From NCBI GenBank assembly GCA_964431365.1, contig CAYSJJ010000009.1, forward strand, positions 13,857-77,856: 64,000 nt of DNA, written 5' to 3'. The number at the start of each line of letters is the position of its first letter. Within the stretch, counting starts at the first letter, position 1. The notes under the pieces are model-generated. The model searched no databases. It had not been told where the DNA came from and saw only the letters and a list, made by a program, of their open reading frames with translations. Positions 31,482 to 40,508 of this stretch are shown one piece after another. Position numbers and translations under genes: made by a program. Source of the DNA: Geomobilibacter sp964431365 (lineage in GTDB: Bacteria > Desulfobacterota > Desulfuromonadia > Geobacterales > DSM-12255).

Positions 31482-34280
31482 GTGAATTCAACTGCAATTT
31501 GTATTCTCGGCATGCATCGTAGCGGCACGTCAACAATTGCCCGTGCAATCAATTTGCTAGGAGCTTATCTTGGAGAGACTGATGAGCTTATGCCGCCGCA
31601 TCCGGACAACGCAGAAGGGTATTGGGAAAGACTGGATATTTGGCGTTTGAACGAGGCTATACTGGCAACACTTAATGCCACATGGGATGCAGCATTGCCC
31701 CTACCCGAGCAATGGTGGCAACTCGACGAAGTTCTTCCATTCAAGGCCCGTATTCGCCAATTGATTCTGGAAAAGTTTAGCGGGCATGCCCTTTGGGCAT
31801 GGAAAGATCCACGCACCTGTCTCTTGTTTCCGCTTTGGAAAGAAGTGTTGAATGAGCTAGGGGTAAAAATCCTTGTTGTCTATGTATCCAGGCACCCACA
31901 TGACATTGCCAAATCAATGCAAAGGCGAGATGGTTTCCCGCTCAACAAGGGATATGGTATTTGGCTTAATTATAGCTTGCAGGCTCTAAGATCGTGTAAA
32001 GGGCTTCCAACAGCATTTGTGTCTTATGATAAATTTTTAACTGAGCCCAAAAATGAATTGAGCAGAGTCGTATCATCATTGAGTATTTCTTTACCAATAG
32101 AACAATTTGAAATAGAAGATAGTTTGAGTAGAGTTGTAAAAACTAACCTTCGTCACAGTCTGTCGACTCTGGATGATCTTTACAGCGCGCCTTTGTCAGT
32201 GAAAAAACTTTATCATGTGATAACAAATACTTGTGATGGCCATGCAATAGACTATGAAGAAGTAAATGATCAAGCGACATATCTCAGCGATTTCAAATCG
32301 CTTATTAGTCAGCAGCTTGACGACCAACGTGGTTTAAAGGCTAAAGCTGATGGCTGTCTATATGAATTACTGGCTAATAAATATAATGTATCAGAAGTAA
32401 AGAATTACCAATCAGAATTATCTGCTCGTGTGCTGGAAATAGAAAATGAGATTGCCAATATAACCAATTCCATCAGTTGGCGAATTACTGGGCCACTAAG
32501 GCGTATTGGTGACCTGGTGCGGCGAGATAATAAGTGTGTTACCGATACACCTCAGGCTACCAGCCCTGTTTGTTCGACAGAAGATGCAACTTATGAACAA
32601 TGGGTCAAGTATCATGACACCCTTGACGCTAAAGATCACGATGCCATCAGGAAACATATATCTAAATTCGAAACAAAGCTGGTTCTTACGCTCATCATCT
32701 CAGTAAGATCCTGCAATGCTGAAATAGTAAGGAGTTTCCTGAACTCACTATCTAATCAACTGTATCCTTATTGGCAACTAATCGTTGTATACGACCAGTC
32801 CCTTTCACGCGAACTACTCGTTCTCATTGAAAAGTTTCGTAACGACCACGAACAAGTTCTGCTGCTGAATTATGACTTGAATGAAATAACAATAAATGAC
32901 CTTCGGGGTTATTCCGCTGCAAAATATATAGCAATAATAGATAGGGATATTGTTCTATCCGAACATGCTCTATATTTAGTTGCTTTGACCGTCATCGCTG
33001 ATCCCAACGCAGTTGTAATCTATGCCGATGATGATGTCCTCGACGAGACTGGAAGACGAACGCGTCCACGATTTAAACCGGACTGGAACCATGATCTCTT
33101 TCTTGCGACGAATTATCTCGGTGGTTTCGTTTTCGTACGTGAAGAATGGTTGCGTACTGTAGGAGGATCAGAATTTATTTTTCCGAGAACCACGAACTAT
33201 TCTCTGTTATTACGCATTATTTCCCGTCTATGTTCAAATCAGTTTCGGCACCTTCCTTATGTCCTTAGCCATGTGTGGGCTGTATCTGACTCTGTTGCTG
33301 CCAGTACGTACAAAATGGAGATTACAGCTCTGGCAGATTTTTTTCGAGTAACTGAAACTGGCGTGACTGTCGAAGCGGGTTTGGTGCCCGGTTCCTTTCA
33401 TTGTCGCTTTCCTCTACCTTCTCCCCCACCCCTTGTTTCTATCATTATTCCGACTCGTGATGGGGAGCATCTGTTGCGGGCTTGTATAGAGAGCATTAGG
33501 AAGAAAACAACCTATCCTTATTACGAAATAATCGTCGTAGACAACCAGTCTAGTGATCCTGCTACATTAAATTATTTCAGTCAGTTGGCAACTGAAGACG
33601 GTATCCGGATTCTGAGCTACGACGCCCCGTTTAATTACTCTGCGATCAATAATTTCGCTGCTGCCAATGCTAATGGTGAAATCCTTGCCCTTTTGAACAA
33701 TGATATGGAGGTAATTACACCAGACTGGTTGACGGAGATGGTTTCAAACGCTATACGGCCAGGGATCGGGGCAGTAGGTGCCAAGTTGTACTACCCGGAC
33801 GGGCGTATCCAGCATGGTGGTGTGACCCTTGGTCTGGGTCCCGTTGCCGGTCATGCATATCAACATGCTTCTGGAAACTATCATGGGCATATGGACCGTC
33901 TTATGCTTATGCAAAATTTTTTGGCGGTAACTGCAGCCTGTCTAGTTATACGAAAAAAGCTTTACTATGCCGTGAGAGGGTTGAATGAACAGCAGTTGAC
34001 TATTGCTTACAACGATGTCGATTTCTGTTTTAAGTTGGCCGAAGAAGGCTTACGGAATTTATGGACCCCGTATGCGGAACTTTATCACCACGAGTCTGTT
34101 TCAAGGGGGTACGACATTACACCGGAGAAACACGTTCGCGTCGAGAAGGAAGTTTCTTACATGCTCGGCCACTGGAAACATCTCATTGATGCCGATCCCG
34201 CATATAATCCCAATCTTTCATTGATTTGTTCAGACTCTAGCCTTGCTTCCCCTCCACGTATTCAATATCCCTGGCGATGA
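31482..34280 (+). CDS. Sulfotransferase-GT2-GT2 fusion protein
   Basis: A 932-residue cytoplasmic protein. Residues 1-250 are sulfotransferase-like: the 5'-phosphosulfate loop LGMHRSGTST at 9-18 and the 3'-phosphate motif VYVSRHPHDIAKS at 133-145. Residues 305-350 form a coiled coil ending in SISWRITGPLRRIGDL. Residues 390-610 resemble a GT2 domain but with lost motifs (DRDIVLSEHALYLVA where the paralogue at 42725 has DHDDELAEHALYLVA). Residues 645-905 are an intact GT2 domain (SIIIPTRDGEHLLRACIESI, ILALLNNDMEVITPDW, YNDVDFCFKL). GTG 31482 has AAGGA upstream. Combined with CysNC upstream, it suggests PAPS-dependent sulfation coupled to chain assembly. The gene lies in the AT-rich stretch. Confidence 0.85.
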   Translation: MNSTAICILGMHRSGTSTIARAINLLGAYLGETDELMPPHPDNAEGYWERLDIWRLNEAILATLNATWDAALPLPEQWWQLDEVLPFKARIRQLILEKFSGHALWAWKDPRTCLLFPLWKEVLNELGVKILVVYVSRHPHDIAKSMQRRDGFPLNKGYGIWLNYSLQALRSCKGLPTAFVSYDKFLTEPKNELSRVVSSLSISLPIEQFEIEDSLSRVVKTNLRHSLSTLDDLYSAPLSVKKLYHVITNTCDGHAIDYEEVNDQATYLSDFKSLISQQLDDQRGLKAKADGCLYELLANKYNVSEVKNYQSELSARVLEIENEIANITNSISWRITGPLRRIGDLVRRDNKCVTDTPQATSPVCSTEDATYEQWVKYHDTLDAKDHDAIRKHISKFETKLVLTLIISVRSCNAEIVRSFLNSLSNQLYPYWQLIVVYDQSLSRELLVLIEKFRNDHEQVLLLNYDLNEITINDLRGYSAAKYIAIIDRDIVLSEHALYLVALTVIADPNAVVIYADDDVLDETGRRTRPRFKPDWNHDLFLATNYLGGFVFVREEWLRTVGGSEFIFPRTTNYSLLLRIISRLCSNQFRHLPYVLSHVWAVSDSVAASTYKMEITALADFFRVTETGVTVEAGLVPGSFHCRFPLPSPPPLVSIIIPTRDGEHLLRACIESIRKKTTYPYYEIIVVDNQSSDPATLNYFSQLATEDGIRILSYDAPFNYSAINNFAAANANGEILALLNNDMEVITPDWLTEMVSNAIRPGIGAVGAKLYYPDGRIQHGGVTLGLGPVAGHAYQHASGNYHGHMDRLMLMQNFLAVTAACLVIRKKLYYAVRGLNEQQLTIAYNDVDFCFKLAEEGLRNLWTPYAELYHHESVSRGYDITPEKHVRVEKEVSYMLGHWKHLIDADPAYNPNLSLICSDSSLASPPRIQYPWR

Positions 34281-34313
34281 GATTCGGACGTTTCATGTTC
34301 AAATAGGAGAGTG

Positions 34314-36734
34314 ATGTTGCTATTTCAAGATCAACACAGCCACGTGGAGTTTATCCGAGAAATATTTTGGTGGCGCTGGCTGTTGGCAAGCGAACCTTGT
34401 GACGAGTTTGGACTAAAACGAGGAGAGGTTGATATTATAATTCCTCTCTACAACGCTTATGATCTTTCTGCACAATGTATCGAAAGTGTACTTAGAAACA
34501 GCAATGATTGTCGGTTGATTCTCATCGACGACGCCAGTTCTGACTCCAGAATTGCTGCACTACTTGAGCGCACGAATGATATTCCTGATAAATCACTAAC
34601 TGTCATCAAGGTGACAAATCAGATGAATATGGGGTTTGTTAAGACTGTTAACAGAGCATATCAGTTTACGCGCAATAATTTCGTTCTTCTGAACTCTGAC
34701 ACAGAGGTTCCGCCAGGCTGGCTTGACCGCCTTTTTGCTCCAATTGTTAACGATTCATTTGTTGCATCTTCAACGCCATTTTCGAATTCAGCGACGATTT
34801 GTAGTTTTCCCAAAGTTGGTGTAGACAACGAAATGTACATGGGGCTCGATGTTGAGAGTCTTGATAATTATTTTAGGACTTATTCACCTTCTTCGGTAAT
34901 TGACATCCCCACTGGAGTCGGATTTTGTATGGCGTTTAGCCGAAAGATTGTCGAAGAAATCGGCTTGTTTGACGAAGAAGCCTTTGGACGTGGGTACGGC
35001 GAAGAAAATGATTTCTGTATGCGCGCTTTATATAAGGGGTATCGAAACGTCCTCGTGACAAACCTTTTTGTCTACCATAAACATGGGGGCACATTCGAAC
35101 AAAGTGAAAAAGAGACTCTAGTTAAGGCAAACCTGTCAACACTCCTGGCAAGGTATCCAGAGTATTCTGAGCTAGTCCAGAGATACTTGGCTCGTGATCC
35201 CGCGTGGGCTGTTCGTAATAGTATTCTGCAAACTATAGATGTGCAGCAAAGAGGCCGGGGAGTCTATGCGGAGCAGTTGAAAATAAAGATTTTGCTAATT
35301 TCACACTCGGCTCAATCCCATGGTGCTGAAATCTGTCTCCTGAATCTTATCAAAAATCTTGATAAGAGCCGATTTGAGGTGGTTGTTGTTTTCCCTATGG
35401 ACGGAATCCTGAAGAAAGAAATCGACAATCTCGCCATCAGGTCCTACATAATTCCAATGGAGTGGTGGATAAATATTGAGGGCGAACTCCCATTCAGAGG
35501 CATAGCTGGGAATGAGTCATTTAGGCGACTTCTGGAAGTTATTGAAACGGAGAGACCTAGCATTATCCACACTAATACAGCCGTTATCTGGCAAGGAGCA
35601 GCTGCGGCTTGGCTGACCGGTATTCCTCACGTGTGGCACATTCATGAAATTTTGGAAGGACATCCAACGCTGCAGCCAGAGTGCACGATCCCACTACTTA
35701 GTCAGTTACTTGGCTACTTGTCAGAGCGAGTCGTTTCTGTATCTGAGACCATGCGAAACAAGCTTTTAGCCTTTATTCCTGAAGAGAAACTGGTGACTAT
35801 TTATAACGGCATTGAACCGCCTTCCTCTAGGTCGTTGGGAGTCGAGCCAATCCGTGAGGAGCTCGGCTTAGCTCCAGCTGCTGTTGTGGTTCTTACTGTG
35901 GGGACGCTCCTAAAGTGTAAGGGGCTTGATACGCTTCTCGATGCGGCCCGGCTGGTGAAGCAGCAGGGAGCGGATGTAATATTCCTGATCGCCGGCAATG
36001 GTACTGACGCGGCTCGGGAAGCGCTGGTAGCAAAGATTACGGGACTTGGACTTGCTGGGACAGTCGTGTATCTCGGGTTTCGGGAAGATATCCGCGATAT
36101 TATGGAGCAAGTCGATTTCCTCGTAGTTCCATCTATTAATGAATCGTTTTCCCTTGTAACAGTGGAGGCAATGGCTGCCGGCCGGCCGGTGGTTTCAACA
36201 TGCTGTGGCGGTCCCTCGGAAATCATTGACGATGGTGAAACTGGGTATCTTGTCCCTGTGAATGATCCAGAGATGTTAGCATCTAGGATAATTGACATGG
36301 TTTCCGACTCAGATGCTCGCCAACGTATGGGGGAGCGTGCTCGCTCAGTTTTTAGAGAAGATTTTCATGCAAAAACTAATGCTGAGCATTTTTCATCGTT
36401 ATATAGTGAGCTTGTTTACAAGGGTAAATCAGCATTGACCTCTCAAGAACGAGGTCTTTGTGATGGCCTCATCGAATTACTGCTAAAAAACTCAGATCGG
36501 GAACGAAGAATTGTTGAATTTGAAAGAGTGGTGAACAATTTAGAATGTCGGCAAAAAGATTTGCTTGAACACATTGCTCTACAGGAGAAGACTCAAGCTT
36601 TGTTGGAAGCAAGGGTTAGCGATCTTGAACACTTATTAGAAGAACAAAAACAAATAGTTGATAGATTTGAATCGTCTATAAGTTGGAAAATAACTGCTCC
36701 AATTAGGAGAATTATAGACTGGGCACGGCATTAA
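34314..36734 (+). CDS. GT2-GT4 fusion glycosyltransferase
   Basis: An 806-residue protein with two catalytic domains. Residues 40-290 are GT2 (VDIIIPLYNAYDLSAQCIES, LIDDASSD, VLLNSDTEVPPGWLDRL, GFGRGYGEENDFCMRA-like acceptor loop). Residues 325-730 are GT-B family GT4 (ILLISHSAQSHGAEICLLNL, then SINESFSLVTVEAMAAGRPV with the EX7E pair). The C-terminal 80 residues are a coiled coil ending in SISWKITAPIRRIIDW. ATG 34314 is set by AGGAG four bases upstream. The GT4 half is a close paralogue of the separate gene at 38060, so a duplication or fusion has occurred. It probably adds two successive sugars. Confidence 0.88.
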   Translation: MLLFQDQHSHVEFIREIFWWRWLLASEPCDEFGLKRGEVDIIIPLYNAYDLSAQCIESVLRNSNDCRLILIDDASSDSRIAALLERTNDIPDKSLTVIKVTNQMNMGFVKTVNRAYQFTRNNFVLLNSDTEVPPGWLDRLFAPIVNDSFVASSTPFSNSATICSFPKVGVDNEMYMGLDVESLDNYFRTYSPSSVIDIPTGVGFCMAFSRKIVEEIGLFDEEAFGRGYGEENDFCMRALYKGYRNVLVTNLFVYHKHGGTFEQSEKETLVKANLSTLLARYPEYSELVQRYLARDPAWAVRNSILQTIDVQQRGRGVYAEQLKIKILLISHSAQSHGAEICLLNLIKNLDKSRFEVVVVFPMDGILKKEIDNLAIRSYIIPMEWWINIEGELPFRGIAGNESFRRLLEVIETERPSIIHTNTAVIWQGAAAAWLTGIPHVWHIHEILEGHPTLQPECTIPLLSQLLGYLSERVVSVSETMRNKLLAFIPEEKLVTIYNGIEPPSSRSLGVEPIREELGLAPAAVVVLTVGTLLKCKGLDTLLDAARLVKQQGADVIFLIAGNGTDAAREALVAKITGLGLAGTVVYLGFREDIRDIMEQVDFLVVPSINESFSLVTVEAMAAGRPVVSTCCGGPSEIIDDGETGYLVPVNDPEMLASRIIDMVSDSDARQRMGERARSVFREDFHAKTNAEHFSSLYSELVYKGKSALTSQERGLCDGLIELLLKNSDRERRIVEFERVVNNLECRQKDLLEHIALQEKTQALLEARVSDLEHLLEEQKQIVDRFESSISWKITAPIRRIIDWARH

Positions 36735-36855
36735 ATTTCATATGATTATTTGTGCTTAAATACAGTTTATATTGAACTCTCTTTTTGTAAAACATTTGCA
36801 TTATTTTAGTTAAATAGTACGTAAGTAGCGTACAATATATGGGAGCATGACATTA

Positions 36856-38046
36856 ATGCATATTTTTACCAGCGTAACAAGCAATTACATTCCCAAGGCA
36901 AGGGTTCTGGCATCATCGCTTAAGAAGTTTCACCCTGACGCCCATTTCACCCTTGTCCTTTCTGACGCGATACCGGCGTGGCTTACCCTTCCAGACGAGC
37001 CGTTCGATGAAATCCTGCAGATAAAGGAGCTTGGGATTCAGAACTTTTCTTCTTGGGTGTTCATGCATTCGGTAGTCGAGGTTTGCACTGCAGTAAAGGG
37101 ATTTGCTTTCCAGGAGATCTTTCGCCGTCACAATGCTGAGAAGGTCATCTACCTGGATCCAGACATTGTCGTTTTCGGTTCTCTCGAACCAATATTGTCT
37201 GAGCTTGACCGGGCGGCTATCCTGCTTACACCTCATCAGACCGAACCTGAAACTAAGCTAGAGGCCATTGCCGACAACGAAATATGCAGCTTAAAGCATG
37301 GCGTGTTCAACCTCGGTTTTCTCGCAGTTCGCAACTCGGTTGAGGGACGGCGCTTCATCAACTGGTGGGCCAGTCGGCTGGAACATTTCTGCTACGATGA
37401 TATCCCCGGTGGTCTGTTCACGGATCAACGCTGGATCGATTTGGCCCCATGTTTCTTTGGCGACCTCCACATCCTGCGTGAGCCGGTCTACAACGTCTGC
37501 ACTTGGAACCTGACCCATCGGAAAGTGACCCGGTCCATTGAAGGGGGTTTTTTTGTCAACGGCCAACCCCTATGCTTTTATCATTTCTCCGGATTTGACA
37601 GTGGCGCTCAGGAGTTAATGGTGGACAAGTACAGTGTGGAGAGCCCTGTACTCTATGACATGAGGGAGTGGTACATCGATGCCTGCCGTGCTGCAGGTCA
37701 AGATCAGTTGGGGATGACTCCGTCTGTCTACGGATTCTTCGACAACGGCGAGCCTATAAGCAAGGCCCATCGTTATCTGTACCGCACCCGGCCAGATCTT
37801 CAAGAGCTTTTCAGCGACCCCTACGTTACACTGGATATTTCGCGATCTTATTATGCATGGTTTCAACAGCAGACGGCAGGTGGTGCTCCAATGGTTACCA
37901 GCAGCGATTCCAGGGAAGCGCTCATGGTGCAGCTTCTGATGGCTCAGGAAGAAATTAAGAGGATCAAGGGTTCAAGGAGTTGGAAATTGATGCGCTTTGT
38001 GGGAAATATCATTGACCCCGTTATCATTAAGATTAAAGGTAATTAG
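36856..38046 (+). CDS. GT8-like glycosyltransferase
   Basis: A 396-residue protein with a GT-A fold of the GT8 type. HIFTSVTSNYIPKARVLASS at the N-terminus and the DxD metal site KVIYLDPDIVVFG near residue 97 are diagnostic; LKHGVFNLGFLAVRN and YNVCTWNL follow as in retaining GT8 enzymes. The C-terminus ends in a short coiled coil and SRSWKLMRFVGNIID, related to the tails of its neighbours. GGGAG at 36841-36845 is one base from ATG 36847 but ten from ATG 36856, so the latter is preferred. GC content returns to high values within this gene, marking the right edge of the AT-rich stretch. Confidence 0.85.
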   Translation: MHIFTSVTSNYIPKARVLASSLKKFHPDAHFTLVLSDAIPAWLTLPDEPFDEILQIKELGIQNFSSWVFMHSVVEVCTAVKGFAFQEIFRRHNAEKVIYLDPDIVVFGSLEPILSELDRAAILLTPHQTEPETKLEAIADNEICSLKHGVFNLGFLAVRNSVEGRRFINWWASRLEHFCYDDIPGGLFTDQRWIDLAPCFFGDLHILREPVYNVCTWNLTHRKVTRSIEGGFFVNGQPLCFYHFSGFDSGAQELMVDKYSVESPVLYDMREWYIDACRAAGQDQLGMTPSVYGFFDNGEPISKAHRYLYRTRPDLQELFSDPYVTLDISRSYYAWFQQQTAGGAPMVTSSDSREALMVQLLMAQEEIKRIKGSRSWKLMRFVGNIIDPVIIKIKGN

Positions 38047-38059
38047 TGTTTTGTGATGT

Positions 38060-39418
38060 ATGAATAATACCGGGTTACTACGTCCATCTAAGTTGCTTTA
38101 TATTTCTCACTCAGCGGGAGTAAATGGTGCAGAACTCTGTCTCTATAATCTTGTTAGCCACTTGGATAGAAACTTGTACGAGCCTATCGTTGTTTTGCCT
38201 TACGATGGGCCTCTCAGGGCTATGCTGGAGTCAGAAGGAATTCGAACGCTTATTGTCCCCCAAATGTGGTGGGTGGCATACGACAATGCGGTCGGTACTC
38301 CAGACAACGACCTGCAAGAGCGCGTGCAGAAACTGGTTGATATAATCAGCCTGGAAAAGCCGGCACTGGTTCACACCAACACTTCAGTGATCTGGGAGGG
38401 GGCCTTGGCGGCTAGGTTGACCAATGTTCCGCATGTCTGGCACCAGCATGAGATCTTGGATGACAATCCACGCTTGAAATCGATTCTGCCGGCCCCTCTT
38501 TTTTACCATCTGACTGAATCGCTCTCTGACAGGGTGGTCGCTGTGTCCAATGTCCTTAGGGAGAAGCTTGCCAGATATATCCGTACCGACAAGCTCATTA
38601 CCATACATAATGGTGTTGATGCCAAATGGTTTGAGGAAAGGACCGGCGGATCGGTTCGGAATGGACTCGGCCTGTCGGACGATGATCTTGTGGTGACGAC
38701 TATCGCCTCGCTTGGCGTTGAAAAAGGGCATGAGACCCTCATCGACGCTGCCGGTATGGCGGTTCGAAACGTTCTTCCCCTTAAGTTTGTAATAGTCGGA
38801 GACGGTCCTTCCAACTACCGCGCAATGCTCGAGCAGAAGGTAAAGGGACTCGGGATTGCTGACCGGGTTATTTTCACTGGGTACCGGGATGACATCCCAG
38901 CGATTCTCGATGCAGTGGATTTCGTCGTAATTCCCTCCCTGTCGGAGTCTTTTTCTCTGGTGGCGATCGAAGCCATGGCTGCCGGGAAGGCAGTAATCTC
39001 CACGGCGTGCGGCGGACCTGATGAGATCATTGTGCATGGGAAGACAGGTTACCTAGTGTCGGTAAATGACTCTAAGAGTATGGCTGAGAGGATCGTCGAA
39101 CTGGCAGGTGATTCCGAAAAAAGGAGATGCATGGGGGAGCAGGGAAGAAAACGGTTTTGTCAAGAATTCAGGACAGAGACCTATGTCGCTCGTTTTGCCG
39201 CTTTGTACCAGGATGTTCTGGAGAGCCGGCGCGTTTGCGGCGACTCTGTACAGGAACCGATGCTCGTGGAGGCTTATATGGAAACCTACCAGTTAGTGCA
39301 GAGATGTAGATGGCAGGAGCAGATCATCCACGGACTACTCAATTCAGCAAGCTGGCAGATCACTGCTCCACTGCGTAGCCTGCATTCCTGGCTGACCCGC
39401 TCTCGGGTTAATCCCTAG
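38060..39418 (+). CDS. GT4 glycosyltransferase
   Basis: A 452-residue GT-B enzyme. The N-terminal domain starts LLYISHSAGVNGAELCLYNL; the donor site is SLSESFSLVAIEAMAAGKAV near residue 295, with the two glutamates of EX7E. VHTNTSVIWEGALAARLTN and VWHQHEILD match the GT4 half of the protein at 34314 almost phrase by phrase, so the two are recent paralogues. The C-terminal tail ends SASWQITAPLRSLHSW, the shared docking-like peptide of this locus. It starts 13 bases after the GT8-like gene. Confidence 0.9.
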   Translation: MNNTGLLRPSKLLYISHSAGVNGAELCLYNLVSHLDRNLYEPIVVLPYDGPLRAMLESEGIRTLIVPQMWWVAYDNAVGTPDNDLQERVQKLVDIISLEKPALVHTNTSVIWEGALAARLTNVPHVWHQHEILDDNPRLKSILPAPLFYHLTESLSDRVVAVSNVLREKLARYIRTDKLITIHNGVDAKWFEERTGGSVRNGLGLSDDDLVVTTIASLGVEKGHETLIDAAGMAVRNVLPLKFVIVGDGPSNYRAMLEQKVKGLGIADRVIFTGYRDDIPAILDAVDFVVIPSLSESFSLVAIEAMAAGKAVISTACGGPDEIIVHGKTGYLVSVNDSKSMAERIVELAGDSEKRRCMGEQGRKRFCQEFRTETYVARFAALYQDVLESRRVCGDSVQEPMLVEAYMETYQLVQRCRWQEQIIHGLLNSASWQITAPLRSLHSWLTRSRVNP

Positions 39419-39441
39419 CAGAACAGAGGACTCATCAACCG

Positions 39442-40494
39442 GTGCTGAAACTTCACTTGGTGTACGAGCATGACATAAACAGAGTTCCTCACGGTTCCGC
39501 ATACATCCGTCTGCTTCTTCCCTTCAGCCATCCTTCCATCGCCGGGGCCTTTACCGTCTCCTCCGGCGCGGATCTGCCCGATAAACCGGTTGACGTGGTT
39601 ATTCTCGAACGGTTGTGGCGTCCCGATATCTCACGGGAGATGGCGAAACAGTTTGTGGCCACAGTGCGCAAGCTGCACGCACGATTCATCTATACCCTTG
39701 ACGACAACCTGCTCGATCTGAACGTGGACTCTCCCTGGAAGTCGTGGCCCACTGACGAACAGAGAATGATCGTCCGCTACTTCTTACGTGAAGCGGATGG
39801 AGTGATCGTCTCGACGAAAAGACTCAAGGAGCGTTTCAGTCACCTGCACCAACGGATTGAGGTGGTGCCCAACGCCCTGGACGAGCGACTTTTTCCGATA
39901 GGGCGGAGGGTGGGTGCCCAGTGCGACGATTCGGAGGTGGTCACCGTCGGTTACATGGGGACCAGGACCCACCTGGCGGATCTCATGATGGTGCTGCAGC
40001 CTCTGCGCAAGGTGCTCCATGCGGCACAGGGCAAGGTCCGTTTCGAAGTGGTCGGCGTGGCCGGCGCCGAGGAAATCGCCTCCCTGTTTAGTGGCCTGCC
40101 GGTGGTGTTTCTCGATGCCGACCGGTTTGCCAAGTACCCGAGCTTCATCGGCTGGGCTGCCGATTCCCTCTGCTGGGACATTGCCATCGCACCACTGGAG
40201 GAAAACCGCTTTACCGCCGGCAAATCTGATATCAAGTTCCTCGATTACAGCCTCCTCGGCGTCCCTACGGTTTGCAGCAATGTCGAAGCCTACTGCCACA
40301 CCGTACGCAACGGACAGAACGGTATCGTCTGCGATAACCGTCCGGAGTCCTGGGAAGAGGGGCTAACGGACTTGGTGAAGGACCGTGGACTACGGGAGCG
40401 GTTGGCCTCGGCCGCCCGCGAAGAGGTGCTGCGGACGAGGATATTGGCTGTTCGGGCGGTTGACTGGAAGGCAGCGGCTGAGGGCTTCCTTTAG
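39442..40494 (+). CDS. GT-B glycosyltransferase
   Basis: A 350-residue protein of the GT4/GT1 type. LKLHLVYEHDINRVPHGSAY at the start and FIYTLDDNLLDLN near residue 75 occur in a Geobacter/cyanobacterial class of GT-B enzymes. The C-terminal Rossmann half begins VTVGYMGTRTHLADL; the donor site is reduced (KSDIKFLDYSLLGVPTVCSN, with Asp in place of the first Glu of EX7E). GTG 39442 has AGAGGA eleven bases upstream. It lies in the glycosyltransferase run of the export locus. Sugar unknown. Confidence 0.8.
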   Translation: MLKLHLVYEHDINRVPHGSAYIRLLLPFSHPSIAGAFTVSSGADLPDKPVDVVILERLWRPDISREMAKQFVATVRKLHARFIYTLDDNLLDLNVDSPWKSWPTDEQRMIVRYFLREADGVIVSTKRLKERFSHLHQRIEVVPNALDERLFPIGRRVGAQCDDSEVVTVGYMGTRTHLADLMMVLQPLRKVLHAAQGKVRFEVVGVAGAEEIASLFSGLPVVFLDADRFAKYPSFIGWAADSLCWDIAIAPLEENRFTAGKSDIKFLDYSLLGVPTVCSNVEAYCHTVRNGQNGIVCDNRPESWEEGLTDLVKDRGLRERLASAAREEVLRTRILAVRAVDWKAAAEGFL

Positions 40495-40508
40495 GATGGA
40501 GTAGGACG

